Shown one piece after another: positions 1 to 11,931 of a stretch of 64,000 nt of DNA. The notes beneath the pieces were generated by a model. That model saw only the letters and a list, made by a program, of their open reading frames with translations, made no database searches and was not told the DNA's origin. Source of the DNA: Anthostomella pinea (Eukaryota > Ascomycota > Sordariomycetes > Xylariales > Xylariaceae); NCBI GenBank assembly GCA_963556695.1, contig CAUWAG010000012.1:1364001-1428000 (forward strand), in the 5' to 3' direction. The position numbers and the translations under genes were made by a program. Each line of letters opens with the position of its first letter. The stretch's first letter is position 1.

Positions 1-300
1 AGTGTCCTAAGGTATTGCGTACAAGTATGTCGGTTGCATGTGTTGCGCAAGCCTCTTAGCAGAGTACGCCGAATGACTGCTGGATGTAGGCGGCGGAGAA
101 AGTACTCCCTAAACGGGCCGACCCCTGCATTGACAAGCTGGCCACTTCGATGCTCCCGGGTCTTGCCTATGTCCCTAACTATGCCTGGCCAATCTAGAGC
201 GCGCTAGGACAAAGTGGTGCGCCACAGTCTAACCCCACGTTTCTAGGGGCTTGGCAGTCTGTCACATGCAGTCCTGAGTCCTCTTAATGCGCCCTGCAAT
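1..300. other. Normal-composition edge segment, no gene recognised
   Basis: This stretch has ordinary base composition, in sharp contrast to the A+T-rich DNA that begins near position 300. No convincing reading frame, repeat or RNA gene was seen. It may be the end of a feature lying outside the window. Confidence 0.4.
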
Positions 301-973
301 CCATGTTTATCACTTTTTATATAGTTTAAAGCTTTGTTTTAAAGTTAAAAAAGGTTTATTATTAATTATTCTTAACTTTAACTTGTTAAAAATCAGAATG
401 TAAATATTTCTAATTTTAAATTTTCGTATATATTATAAGTAGATTTAACCAACTAGAAAGGTTATTATATTTTTAACGGCGAGTAAACTTTAAAAGAGAT
501 TCATTCAAGTCGGTAAGGCGGTAAAAAAGGCTTTATTAAAAGAGGATAGCTGTAAAGATATTAACGGCTTTTAAAGGTATTTAAACATTTAACGAGGCGA
601 CTTAAATTATCAAAAAACCTAAAATATAAATAATACATAAGATAAATATAAAAAAATAAGGGTTAATGTAGTAACGAGATAACAAACTAAAGTATTGATG
701 CGTAATAAAAGAGCCTGGTATTTATAAACTAAGAAAACGATAGTAATTTAACTTATTAACGTGTAAATTATAAAAACTAGCCTTTAAACTTTTAATTTTT
801 CGTTTTATTTAAAGTAAGTAAGTAAAGTTAGTAAACGTTTATAAAAAGGTAAGAGTTAAATTAAACATATAAGTAAGTGTTTAAAAATGATAAAAGAGGT
901 AAAAAAAAGCTTAAAAGGTATTAATTAACGATCGATATAAAAAAGGAACGAACTTTAAAAATATTAACCTTTT

Positions 974-1145
974 TGTCACAAAATAGCAATTGACCACCAC
1001 ACCAATTGGCTAAGCTCCCCACCAAAGGATGTGGAATATTCAAGATGGCGACTGAATATTCTATGGTGGTAGATATACCTGACGTTCCACGGGCTCCAGG
1101 GCTCTGTCTCATTCGGACATACCTGTACCGTATTAGAACGTCACA
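974..1145. mobile_element. Solo LTR (172 bp), family with TGTCAC...GTCACA ends
   Basis: A G+C-normal island inside RIP-like DNA starts TGTCAC and ends GTCACA (TG...CA termini). It is flanked on both sides by the same 5-bp direct repeat CTTTT (969-973 and 1146-1150). That is the signature of an LTR retrotransposon reduced to one LTR by recombination. The interior is too short to code, and the small open frames across it are not genes. Confidence 0.8.
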
Positions 1146-2762
1146 CTTTTTATGTTTTATTAGCTCTGACCATAATTATGAAAAATGCACTAAGCTTTTT
1201 AATTATTAGCTAGGTATATCAAACGATCGGACGATCGGTTGTTTTACGGCAAAATATATATTAACAAGCGAAAATATCAAACATAATAACTGCAAAAACG
1301 TATATACGTTTAAAGATTTATTTATAATCGGTAATATTATAAACCGTAAAAATGAATAAGTTTATATATCGCTTATAATAAGGTGATTTTTAAATTATAT
1401 ATCGTATATAATTATATATAATTTTATTTTATTCTTAATTTACTAATATAATATATCTCTTTGTAGTTATAATTTATAAAATAATAAATATGTTTAATTA
1501 ATTAAGAATAAAATAATAGTTTTGAATAATATTATTTCGTCGTTTCAAAAACCAGCTTAAAGTAAATACCTACCTACCAGTTATGTATAACCGATAAGTT
1601 TTAAGCCGTCCGATAATTAATTATATACTTATATAAAAAGACTTTAACAAGTATAATACGACGTTAAAATAAATTAAAGATGAAAAGCTGAAGGGCGTTG
1701 AAAACGAAAAGAACGAAGCGGAGTTAAAAACGACCATAAAGACAAACCAAAATTAAATACAATGTTAAAACTCTTTCCAAGTTAAAAAACGATAAAAGAA
1801 GATGGACTTTTTTAAAGGTATATTATACGAGTATCGGTAATAATTTAATGCTATTTAAAGCCGACTGTAACTCGGAAATAATTAACGACCGAATATAGTT
1901 AATAAGCGGAGGTTTTAATACTTGTAATCTTAAATCGGTTTACTTACGTATTTATACCGTTAAAAATGCTTATAATATTACGTATATTAAGAATGTTAAG
2001 GATTATTAAGTTGAAATTATAAAGGAGTATTTTATTAAGCGTTATTCCAGGTTAAAGTTATAGTTAATAGTTTAAAAAGATGATGTGAAGCTTATTAATA
2101 ACTAGAACCACTTTTTATAAAAAGGTTTACAAAGTTTTCCATTTAACGATTAAAGAAATTAAAAAGAGTAAAAAGAAAAGCGAGGTTATCGATTAACGAG
2201 TTGATTCAAAACGGCTTATACGAGAATAATTGTAAATTTTAAAGCTTAACGGCGACTTAAAAAACGGATTTAGTATTATTTTTACGAATATACTAAGAAA
2301 GTTAAATATAATAAAGTTCATATATTTATTGAAAGATTTTAAAACGTTTAAAAAAAAGTTAATAAGTTTTAAAAACGTACGTTAGACAAGTATACGCGTA
2401 ATATAATAAACGACGAAGCTGGTTTTTAAGATTAAGTTATATAAATAGCAGACGAAATTATATAAATAATAAACGTAGACCTTTCGTTGTTTTTTAAAGT
2501 TTTTAAACGGCTTTTTAAGTATTACGATAGCGATTAAAGTTAGTGAACAAATGAAACTATTTTAACGGTTACGATATCGATAAATCTTAAGTTTTCAACG
2601 GTTTTCAGTTATTCATTTAAAAAGATCGAGAAGATTAAGCAGTGCGCTAAAAATAACGTTGGGGAAAATTTTATTTAAGACGTTAAATTTTTTGGCTTTA
2701 ACGTCGATTATATTAATAAGACGCTAATAATTATAGGTAAAGTTAACGATATAGTTAATAAC

Positions 2763-2966
2763 TGTTGGATCCATGCAATTCCAGACTGCAAACCATCTAT
2801 ACCAGGACCCACATGTATGATTAGATAAGATAAGATAGTGGATTGAGAGGGCACTTGGCCAGACCTTCGAGTCCAGCTAGATTCCTCTCAATCCAACCAT
2901 CAGCAACATCATGACCTTGACACCATACTCGAGTATTATGATTGATCGTTCAAGCCTGTTCCAACA
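2763..2966. mobile_element. Solo LTR (204 bp), family F1, copy 1
   Basis: It starts TGTTGGATCC, ends TGTTCCAACA and has a perfect 5-bp target duplication ATAAC (2758-2762 and 2967-2971). Two further full-length 204-bp copies lie at 54024-54227 and 57647-57850, each with its own different target duplication. The TGTTGG/CCAACA ends are typical of fungal Copia-type LTRs; the superfamily is inferred because no internal region is present. Confidence 0.9.
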
Positions 2967-4065
2967 ATAACATTTTCAACCCGTTTATAAAAATTAAAAA
3001 CCTTAAAGATTTTATATTTAAATATTTTAAACAGTATTCTTATACAATTAATAGTTAAGTATTAGTTTATTAAATAACGTTTATTAATTCAAACGAGGTA
3101 GTAATTATATTATATAGTCTTTTATTAAATAAGTTAAACTTATAAATCGAATTACGTATTTGATAAGTTTTATAAGATAATCCTTGTATAAAATATAAAG
3201 CGTTTTTTATACACTTGTATTTACTTTATAAACTTTTATATCGGCGGTATGAAATAAAAAAAAGACGCCAAAGGTTGAAGAGCGTATACGAGGATAGTCA
3301 ACGTTTTTAAAGAGGTTAAAAATAACGAGTTATCGTAATATTTACTTTTAATAACGGAAGAAAGCCGCACGACCAGGCTGGGATATATATACTCAAGAGG
3401 TTAAAAATAAAGGTGTAAGGCGGAGAGAAGGATTATTAATAAAAGTAAAATCGTAATTTTTTAACTTTCGTAGTAACAAGATCGTACTTTTTTATATTAG
3501 CTTATACGAGGGTTAAATAAGCGATGATTTAATTATATTATCTTTTTGAAAGATTGTTAATAAAAGTAAGATCGTACCTTTTTAACCTTTATAATAATAA
3601 CGGCGTATTTTTAAAGCTTCTATGAGGGCTAGATAAACGAAAACTTAATTGCATTATTTTTTATGGCTTATTATCGAGTTTTTAAATATTATTAAAACGA
3701 GTGTTATTATTGTGAATATCAACTTTAAGCGTTTCAAATATTCTACTTTAAAATGTTAAAAGGTAAAAGAAATTTGTTTAACCCATTGAACGACGTTTAT
3801 TAATATAGATAGTTAGGGTTTTTATCTTTTAACTATTATTATTTTCATAATTCTTAAGTTATATCGATATAAAGTCTTAAACCGTTTTTATAATTATAAG
3901 CGTAGATTTCATAGATTGTAAATTATGGCGTTAAAATTAATAGCTTTGCAAAAAGTAAGAAAGGTTTAACTAAGGCTAAAAAGTGACTCAAAAAACCTAA
4001 TAAGAAATTAATAAAAATATATAATTATGTTTTCGTGATTTAAATTTATAAACATATTTAAGATA

Positions 4066-5925
4066 ACGTAGGTCACAAGCGAGCGGCAATTACAAGCGAA
4101 CGGCAACTTTTCACCAATCTTCTAACCAACATGTCAAATAACTCGACCACAACGCATTTAATTCAATCTAATCAATTGGATTCTTCTTCTTCAGACGTTT
4201 CTATCTCTATTGTACAAGTTCGCGCATTATGGCCAGTGTTGCCGCAAACGCCACAACATCGCTCACGCGCTGCCGCCCTCCTCGGACGACGACTACCTTC
4301 ACCCATTTCCTGTCTTGCCAGCTCACCACCATCCTTTACAGCCTGGAGACCTATTGCATCTTCAACGGAAAGTACTCCTCCTTTCACTAGACGTTTGTTT
4401 TTTGTCCTCCGGCGTTTACTTAGTAGGTGATTGGCCTCCTCTAGCTCGCGGACCCGGGAATCAATCAAAGCGACCTTGTGCATAAGACTGTATGTAGCCT
4501 TTGAAAACGAGCTCAACGCATCAATTATTGATGTAGGTGAGCTTCCCTGGTGGTTTCTGACTCGATTTTGGATATGAACCGATTGGTTGACCGCTTCGTT
4601 GATAGTGGTAGGCGTCTTCGAAGTCCAAGTAGTGGGTGGCAGATTGGGGTCTGGCGACGGTGTTCGTACGACAGCGACAGCATCCAGTTTCGAAATGACA
4701 CTTTCTGGGTCAAAAGGAACAAGCCCAGTGGCACTGAAACCTGCTCGAATGTTCCCTGGCGTCATAGCAGCGTTGTGTGCTTCACAAAACGCTGCAAGGA
4801 AGTCCTCTTTCGAAATATGGGTTATATGACGCCGCATGAGATCCTCAATCATGCGACTGTACGCTCGTTTGAGCGGGCTAAAACAACTGACATCTAAAGG
4901 CTGGAGCCTGTGTAACGAGTGGGCAGGCATACAAAGGGTAATAATGCTGTTGTTCTGGCAATATCTCTCAAAGATCTGGGAATGGTGGCTTTTGTGACCA
5001 TCTAGGATGAGGAGGCGTTTACCGGCAGTCATACGCGGTCTGGTATACTTGTCGAAATGCCGAATCCATTCCAACCCAATCTCGTTCGTAGTCCACCCAT
5101 TATCGGACACGGCCACCTTCCAATCGCGTGGTAATGTCGTGTCGCGATACCATGACGCGAGGTGGGTTTTGCCCTGTAGAATGATGAACGGCGGGACCAA
5201 CCAACCATCAGCATTGACAGCAGAAATTGCTGTAGACCATTCCCTGTTGCCTTGCTGGGCTTGTCTAGGCCTACCACGTCTTTCGGCGCTTGTAATGACC
5301 ATGCCGGACCCAATAATGCCCATCATAAACCCAGTCTCGTCGAAGTTATAAATATCCGCGTCTTGGATACCATGTTTTGCGATTGCCGCCGCAACTTGGC
5401 GAAACCACGCGCGATACGCGTCCGGATCTTCGTTCAAGACCCTCTCGTAGTCCATCCTCCGATGAAAACGCGTCCGGAGGCCTGGTGTACGTTTAATGAA
5501 GTTCGCCGTCCAGTTCTTTCCAACGCGTCCAGCCCCGCGCGCCGCCAACAATTGATTTGCCATATCTTCAACATAAGTGTACCGGGGCAGAAATGCTCGC
5601 GCATCCAGGTTGATTATGAAGGAACAAATGGCATTCTCTTCAGAAACCGTAAGTTTCAAAGAATTAGGCATGCTATCGCGTCGTGATGGTCGGCCGGCGA
5701 TTCTAGCCTTCAAGGTATTGTATGGGACATGGAAAGTCTTAGAAAGCTTGCCAATGGTAATATGAGGGTCGTGTCGCTTAGCTTGGACAGCAAGCTGTAA
5801 GTCTGATTCGCTATAACGCAATGCCATTATTGTTGGTTGATCAATTAGGAGCCTTGATTGAAAGGTTGGGTGGCTGGTGAAAAGTTGCCGCTCGCTTGTA
5901 ATTGCCGCTCGCTTGTGACCTACGT
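4066..5925 (-). mobile_element. Complete pogo-type DNA transposon with 51-bp TIRs
   Basis: The element is 1,860 bp with terminal inverted repeats at 4066-4116 and 5875-5925 that differ at one base. It is flanked by TA on both sides, as expected for Tc1/mariner/pogo insertion. Each TIR contains the 15-bp word ACAAGCGAGCGGCAA twice (second copy with one change in the left TIR), 17 bp apart, a likely pair of transposase-binding sites. It carries one intact transposase gene. The flanks are RIP-like but the element is not, so it is probably a recent arrival. A deleted, mutated relative is at 52658-53822. Confidence 0.95.
4172..5827 (-). CDS. Pogo-family DDE transposase
   Basis: The 551-residue frame is uninterrupted and starts at an ATG (5827) 48 bp inside the right TIR. 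Residues 1-50 look like a psq-type helix-turn-helix and about 60-125 like the CENP-B/Tc5 DNA-binding domain. The DDE catalytic core follows, with D163 in NFDETGFMMG, D276 in LILDGHKSHH and D312 in LQPLDVSCFSPLKR, a DD35D spacing typical of pogo. The C terminus ends in a CCHC zinc knuckle (CGVCGNTGHNARTC). The enzyme would bind the duplicated motif in the TIRs and cut and paste the element into TA sites. All catalytic residues are present, so activity is plausible but untested. Confidence 0.95.
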   Translation of the reverse strand: MALRYSESDLQLAVQAKRHDPHITIGKLSKTFHVPYNTLKARIAGRPSRRDSMPNSLKLTVSEENAICSFIINLDARAFLPRYTYVEDMANQLLAARGAGRVGKNWTANFIKRTPGLRTRFHRRMDYERVLNEDPDAYRAWFRQVAAAIAKHGIQDADIYNFDETGFMMGIIGSGMVITSAERRGRPRQAQQGNREWSTAISAVNADGWLVPPFIILQGKTHLASWYRDTTLPRDWKVAVSDNGWTTNEIGLEWIRHFDKYTRPRMTAGKRLLILDGHKSHHSQIFERYCQNNSIITLCMPAHSLHRLQPLDVSCFSPLKRAYSRMIEDLMRRHITHISKEDFLAAFCEAHNAAMTPGNIRAGFSATGLVPFDPESVISKLDAVAVVRTPSPDPNLPPTTWTSKTPTTINEAVNQSVHIQNRVRNHQGSSPTSIIDALSSFSKATYSLMHKVALIDSRVRELEEANHLLSKRRRTKNKRLVKGGVLSVEDAIGLQAVKDGGELARQEMGEGSRRPRRAAARERCCGVCGNTGHNARTCTIEIETSEEEESN

Positions 5926-5927
5926 TA

Positions 5928-6605
5928 GATTAATCATGTATATACTTTAATAAGACGTTATTTATATTGTGTAAAGTTATTACTTTCGAATTACTATTAA
6001 ATAAACGAAATTAATTTACTTATAAAATTGGTTTAAAATGCCGTTATAAAAGTAAACGAATTATATGTAATGAACGAAAGCGCTTAAAGTTATTTTCAGG
6101 CTGTATGTCGTTTTTAATTTTTTATTTAATTTATCATAGTTTATTCTTAACGCGTTATAAGTAGTCGAGCGAGGAAAGAACGTTAGATGTAATATTTTTA
6201 ATATTTTATAAGGAGAGATAGTAATATAGTTAAACTTAGCAGTGAAGTCGAGAATCAAAATATCAAAATCGATTTTACTTATCGTCAAGGATTGACTTTC
6301 ATAAACTGTAAGAATGAAAATTACGACAAGAAGGAGTTATATACAAGTATACAAGATATTTTTATAATCATAATTACGAGTAGCTCGAATAATAAGAATT
6401 ATAAGAGGTTTATTATTAGTGCGGTAATCGATAAGGCTGGTATATTTATAAACGAAATACTAACGGATAAATGGGTAAATTGGAACGAAATACATTTATC
6501 GAAAAAAAAAACAAGAACAGAAACGAGAGGTTTAATACTTCAATTAAAACCTACGCATTAAACGATCTTTTTAACGGTACCAATAGTATTATTAACAAGT
6601 AATAT
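5928..6605. other. A+T-rich RIP-like DNA between pogo and the Starship-like block
   Basis: Very A+T-rich sequence with no credible gene. The switch to normal composition happens abruptly at about 6606, where the left terminal repeat of the 30.5-kb block begins. Confidence 0.6.
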
Positions 6606-6627
6606 AAGAGACGGCAAGGCCGCTTCC
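6606..6627 (+). repeat. Left terminal inverted repeat of the Starship-like block
   Basis: These 22 bases match the reverse complement of 37131-37152 at 19 positions, including the outermost 13 (AAGAGACGGCAAG). The repeat sits within a few bases of the change from A+T-rich to normal DNA. Confidence 0.75.
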
Positions 6628-8698
6628 GGAAATGGTGGCTTGAACATGCCATTTTGGGCACCTGCCCTGTCGGGCAATCCTCGGGCGTGCAACCTCTCGC
6701 TGCTTTTCGCGCACCCAGAAATGGGATCAACCCCTCATGTACCTCCCAAGTCCACTTGTACCTCTTCTTCCCTTTGCTCAGTTCATACCACGCTACGGCT
6801 GACTCCATCACAGCCCTGTCTGTATTCCGAATAGCCTTCATTCATCAATGGCATCAGTGGCCTCCAGCACCCTGCAATCAGCATATGGCTTTATCATCGC
6901 ATGCGCCATTACAATATTGCTTGTGACTTATCCTTGGCCTTTGAACTTACGCGCTGTGGCTGCCTCATAAGTCACCGAATGGGCCAAACAGTCAACTCGT
7001 CGCAGTCTACTTGGGCACTTCCATGAGCGCCCATGGAAGAAGTAACCAGATCTGTATAATAACACCTCACGTCATGGTCTGGCCAGACCCTAAACCTGCC
7101 CCGTGAGAAACGGCACAAAGGTTTGTGCCGTCACCTCATTACGGCCTTCTCCGAACCACAAGGGGCATGAAATTCCTAATCCACCAGCTTGTGATGCCAG
7201 AAGCGAGCAACGGCAGCTGACTTTCCTAATCGGGCAACTAACTGTTTAGGTCGTAATTTGACCCAACATCCAGCCGGACAAGGCCGAAGGGTCAGCGGCT
7301 CCCCCGATACCTGCAGCATGTCATAGCGACGATGGAGCTTAGTGGAAGGCAATAGTCATCTCACACATTCGGGGTACCCATCTATAAGAAAAAGTTTTTG
7401 GTCTCGATTATCAACATCAGCAGGGCGTTCTTCCGTGCAAGCAATACGACTTGATAACGGATGCTCACGAGGGTTACAATGCCAACAAGACTGCCTCTTC
7501 AGGGAATTCTGTATCCATTATGGCTTCTTGACTCCGTCAAGCTGATGCTAATTACCGAGGGCTCACAATTGCAAGGTGGCGTGCGCCTGGTTGAGGAGTC
7601 GTGCACCAAAATGCCGCCCATGATGCCACCTGGACTGGCAGTATCTGTATCCTTGTTGCATAACCCTTGAAGCTGTAAGGGTTAAGCCATTGAGCAGATG
7701 GATGCTCCTCGACTGATACCTGCTAATTTGACGCATTACTGCCTACAACCCTGCAACCCTTGTGGTGGTAGGCAGTCGAAAGTAACCCCTGCATTGAGAA
7801 ACTTTTTGGGTCTTCGCGAAGCTATGGTACCTGCTCGAAAGCTGCGGAAGATACAAAGAATCAATGTAACAGACTTGGCACCATTCCCAACGCCTGCTTT
7901 CAGCCTTAACGACACTCTAAAATATCACAAGGGTCACAAGGCATTGCTTGCCCGCTACGATGACCTCTTCAGCCTAGTTTTACCTCTTCAGGAAGTCTTC
8001 GTCTTGGCCTCGCTACCATCTGCTCATATCTGTTCTCAGCTAGTGACGAGCTGGACCAAAGGCCAGGATCGCCCACAATGAAGGTGGAGCATATTAGGCT
8101 ATATAAGCGTGAGTAAACGCCTCGTCAGCCATGGACAGGGTATCTTGTTCCTGTGCCCCGTATCCTCATGCTAAGGCACCTCTGAGAGGAATGGCTGGTG
8201 ACCCCCCTTTTCAACCTTGCCGGATGTGACTCTCCGGCTAGCCGGCCCCTAACGGGCCTCCCAATTAGCCCAGGTCAATGTTTCTGAGACGTCGTATACT
8301 CTTTCAGAACTATCTGCAGAAAGGGTCTTACCGCCGGAGAACCCGTGAGGCTGATGTTGACCCGCTCTTGACGATCTTGGCGAAATGGAATCAGATGTGG
8401 CTACAGACTATCGTATGATGTTTTGCTGGTATTGTCATTTTGAGATGGTCAAGGATTGCAAGGATGCGGAGACGTGGCAGATGGTCATATACCGCCTTCT
8501 CGAGAGCTACAACCTATTTTGGACGTCAAACACGTCAGGCTTATCTCGGCAACTGCTGGTACATTATGATAATCAGGCATTGCGACTAATATAGACTGAG
8601 AGCTGGGTTTCTTGGCAGGGTGTAAAGTATATAAGTCGTCTTTCCTCAGTCATTTGGGGGAAAAGTGTTCTGACTCAGTCTTGCTTTATCTTGTCCTC
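6628..8698. other. Left end of the block: no recognised gene, possible ORF 7698-8081
   Basis: Normal-composition DNA with no recognised domain. The best open frame is 7698-8081 (+), 127 residues starting at an ATG with mixed codon use and no motif I know. A second, 8385-8594 (+), encodes 69 residues. Either could be an exon of a decayed gene, and neither is called as a gene. A TATA-like GTATATAAGT lies near 8627, about 70 bp upstream of the Myb gene start. Confidence 0.35.
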
Positions 8699-10542
8699 AT
8701 GTCTACTTTGAAGTTCAAGGCATGGCAGCCACCAAAACCAAAGCCAAAGCGAACAACTGTTGCTCCTACATCAAAAACAAACCCTCAGCAACCTATGAAC
8801 TTCTTCCAGATGCCTTCAATCCACAGCAATCTTATCCCTCGAGTCGATGATGAGGCACTTAACTGCTATCAGACCCAGACTGTCCAGCGGTCCCTTGGGG
8901 GAGGTTTCACTGTTCAAACACCATTAGAACAGGACACTGGAGCTTTCAGTCACGGGAAACCATCCAATGACGGCCCGGCGAGGATTTTAAGGCAGCCCAG
9001 GGCATTCCTTGGAAATGCTGGTAGTACAGACTTGGACGACAGTACTATCAGCCTTTGCCAAGCCGCTGCTTCTACAGAACAACCATCAGCCTGCCATAAC
9101 ATGGATAACACTGCGGATATGTGTAAGTAATATACTTATCACGAGAAAGCTTAGACTGATCTTGTCACCCCGTAACAGGTATTAAAGACTATAACCATAA
9201 TTATAGCAGCCCGGAGAATGCCAACCCCGACGACTCTACCTGGTCCCAAGCCACACTTGTGTCGAGCCTGAACTGCATGAATAATGACAAAGATGCCGAA
9301 GCCCGTTCTCTAGCGGCCAAACTATCTGCAGATACACTGGTCACCTCTTTCTCCGAAGGTCCATCTCCTCGATTGTGCCAAAACCCCTCGGCTACTGACC
9401 CTGGCAGTGGTGCTCTAATACCGAACCCCGATGCTTCCGAGCCCGTTCTGAACGACATTTCCCGACCCCGCCGCACAAGGTCTGGTGACAACCATCTTGA
9501 ATCTGATGGGGAGAGGTACTCCGATAAGCTTGTCTTGAGCCCTGGTCAGATAAAGGAATACATTAAAGGAACCAAAATTCACCCTCGGGCTGAATCATCT
9601 GTGGATCTACTGACGGCCCCCTCCCCTATTACAGAAAGGGCAACACCGCCAAGAAGCTTGCGCTTGCTGCCTTCTCGAATGCGAGTAGACAAACTGGGCA
9701 GGTCGATCCCTCATCATGTCTTAAGCCAAACCAAGCAGTTATCCGATGGTTGAAAGCGACTTGCAGAAAGTCCGCCCGCAAACCTTCCAATAGAGAAGCG
9801 ACGGGCCAGTCGACGATCCCTCCGTGACCGAACCAAACAGAGAACGCCTATCTCAGAGGGCGTAGCAGACACCAAGCGAGTTCGGTCACGTAAAGTTCAA
9901 AACCGAAATCAACAATACGAGAACCTTTATGCGAGCACTTGAAGTAATGGCAGGCCTGGTCACGAAGTACTTGGCTCAAGAATACTTGCCTCTCCTACTG
10001 TTGCAGTTCCAGAATTACTTGTGGCAAGTTGCGACGCTTGTGGCTTTTCTGCTGGGCATATCCTCGAGTTATACAACTCAGTTGAAGCTCTGTACAAAAA
10101 GGAGAACAGTGTGACCATAATGCAGCTGTTCTTTGGTTTCATTCGCAGTCATACCACCCAGAGACTTGCCCAAGGCGGGCAGGCTGCAGATATGAATCGC
10201 TCTCATAACAGTGTGGCTCGCAGCCCCTCTGTTATTCCTTCTATGACGCCAATACCTCTATACAGCATGCGAAACGGACACATCGAAAGCGTCGAGAGCG
10301 ATAGCGATGCAGGAAGCCAGGCAGGTAGCTATGACTCTATCCCGGACCAAAGTGCCGGTTCAGGAGAAGAGGACGACACAGTGGTCAAGAGAAGTCGATG
10401 GACAGAACTCAAAGAACTTCAACTGTGGGGGTGGGTGGCAGAAGAAAAGGGATGGTTGTGGATTGCGAAGAAATTGCACCGAAGCGAAGGGGCCGTCTCA
10501 CAGCATTGGGTCATTATGTCAAAGGAAGGCTGGGAGGTATAA
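8699..10542 (+). pseudogene. Myb/SANT-domain gene, interrupted by two TGA codons
   Basis: The start at ATG 8699 fits a TATA-like site about 70 bp upstream. Exon 1 (8699-9122) ends at a good donor (GTAAGT). The intron is 9123-9178, with branch-like ACTGATC and acceptor AACAG. Exon 2 then stays in one frame to TAA 10542, except for TGA at 9751-9753 and 9940-9942. Counting through the stops gives 595 residues. Most of the protein is low-complexity. The last 45 residues (RSRWTELKELQLWGW..., WIAKKLHRSEGAV...HW) form a Myb/SANT-like DNA-binding helix set. Each stop could come from CGA or TGG by one transition. Myb/SANT genes have been reported among Starship cargo. The role here, probably transcriptional regulation, is inferred. 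Confidence 0.75.
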
Positions 10543-10746
10543 CAGGTGAACAGTGTCTTATAAGAGGCTTGTTCATCAGGCATTTCATTGTCTTTGTTGC
10601 GTTTGCTTGTAGTTTAAAGGGCGCTTTTGTTTGATAGATGTTGACGTTATGCAGTGTATATTCAAAGTTATACAGGTTTAATCGGCGTGACTTTATTAGA
10701 AAAGACAAGTCAGTAGATTGATGTCATAGGCCATATGACAGGCCCT

Positions 10747-10985
10747 GGCAGAGTAAGACGGGCTGAAAGGATACATACCGTCGTTATGCTAGCAGAATAA
10801 GATGGGCAGAAAAGGTACGTACTGCCATTATGCCCGGCAGAATAAGATGGGCAGAAAAGGTACGTACTGTTATTATGCCCGGCAGAATTGAATGGGCAGA
10901 AAAGGTACGTACCTAAGGCTAGGTGTGGCAGAATCGGTACGTACCTTGGTAGGGTTTGGCAGAAAAGGTACATACTTGTCAGCAC
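10747..10985. repeat. 45-bp tandem repeats containing GGTACGTAC
   Basis: About four 45-bp units (starting near 10747, 10792, 10837 and 10882) and two shorter degenerate units are built around GCAGAATAAGATGGGCAGAA followed by the near-palindrome GGTACGTAC. The central two units are almost identical. They lie downstream of the Myb/SANT gene in otherwise empty DNA. Confidence 0.85.
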
Positions 10986-11272
10986 AGATTCCACAACATC
11001 GGCAGAATATCGCTAATCTGTGCTCGTCGTGGCAGGCGTAAGCTATACAGCCACTACCTCATTGTGCGAGGCTGAGGGGGGGCGCTATTCCTTTGGCTTC
11101 ACTACCTGCCTTCGACCCCTCTGCTACCCATCTAATCATAACCATTGTGCTCCCAGTTGGCAGGTAGGTTCTTAGATCAGCCGGTCTTGTCAACATGTTT
11201 TTGTTTTGGTCACAAGCTCCTTTGCTCCTTTCCTCCCTTGATGTTACAACTACTAACTGGATGTGCGCATAG

Positions 11273-11931
11273 AGACTTGGCTCCAAATATCCTTCTCTAT
11301 CAAACCCGATCCACGCGACGCCTTACCTACGGACCTGCCCTCCGACACCCTCGATACTACCGCCATCTATGTTACATCCAAAACTCTGCCCCTGTTCAAT
11401 ATGATGGACACTGCTAGCTATCAAACAGCAAGAGTTAAGGGCGCCGCTTTGGCTTGCTGTTTGAGCTGTGGCAAGAAGTACGACCCAGCACGCAGCCCTC
11501 GATAGCATCATTTCCTATACGCCAACGACGATGGAACCGTCAGTCCATACGACAGTACCTGCCACGACCATATTGCCATACGCGAGACCCTGTAGAACAT
11601 TCGATCGACAGCATTCGCCTTCCGCGATGGGCTTGCGGATGACGTTGTCCCTCAGCTGCTGGCCAGGCTGCTGATGGCATTCGAAGCCCAGGAGGTTGGC
11701 ATGGACGAGGTAATGGCATTGGCTGCTTCATCGGTCTTACAAGAGACGGCCCGTCACCCTGGCTGTAACCGGATCACCTGGTGGATCATGGACAACGACA
11801 GTGGCGATCCTATAGCAGATGTCGAAACGAATCGTCTTCTCCAGGCTCGGCTGCCATTCTTGGCTGCTCGCGCTGTGCTAGTATCGCCCGACGGGGTTGG
11901 GAGGGACACCTGCTGCATAGCCTGCGCCTAG
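11273..11931 (+). pseudogene. Unrecognised gene remnant with two TAG stops
   Basis: One frame stays coding-like from 11273 to TAG 11931, broken only by TAG at 11503-11505 and 11593-11595; both would be CAG (Gln) before a C-to-T change. The left end is probably an intron acceptor: TACTAAC at 11251-11257, then GCATAG ending at 11272, with a possible donor CAG|GTAGGT at 11163/11164. The first exon could not be resolved. A CxxC pair (CLSCGKKYD) is visible near residue 70, but I know no domain. The function is unknown. Confidence 0.5.

Larger units (their letters stand above)
301..4063. other. A+T-rich, RIP-like repeat graveyard
   Basis: Apart from two short islands (the solo LTRs at 974-1145 and 2763-2966), the DNA is very rich in A, T and TpA, with stop codons in all frames and no recognisable protein. 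This is the pattern left by RIP, which converts CpA to TpA in repeats. A stretch around 480-620 resembles one around 43150-43330 (shared words such as GCGAGGCGACTTAAAT, allowing a base or two), so both are probably decayed copies of one element. The parent element could not be identified. Confidence 0.7.

Noticed and set aside
4131..4430. Open frames on the plus strand across the pogo transposase (also 4210, 4550, 5007, 5252)
   Set aside because: They are antisense to an intact transposase with all catalytic residues and show no domain of their own.
6061..6561. Short Lys/Ile/Asn-rich frames in A+T-rich DNA
   Set aside because: Composition alone gives such residues in RIP-like sequence; no motif or homologous pattern was seen.
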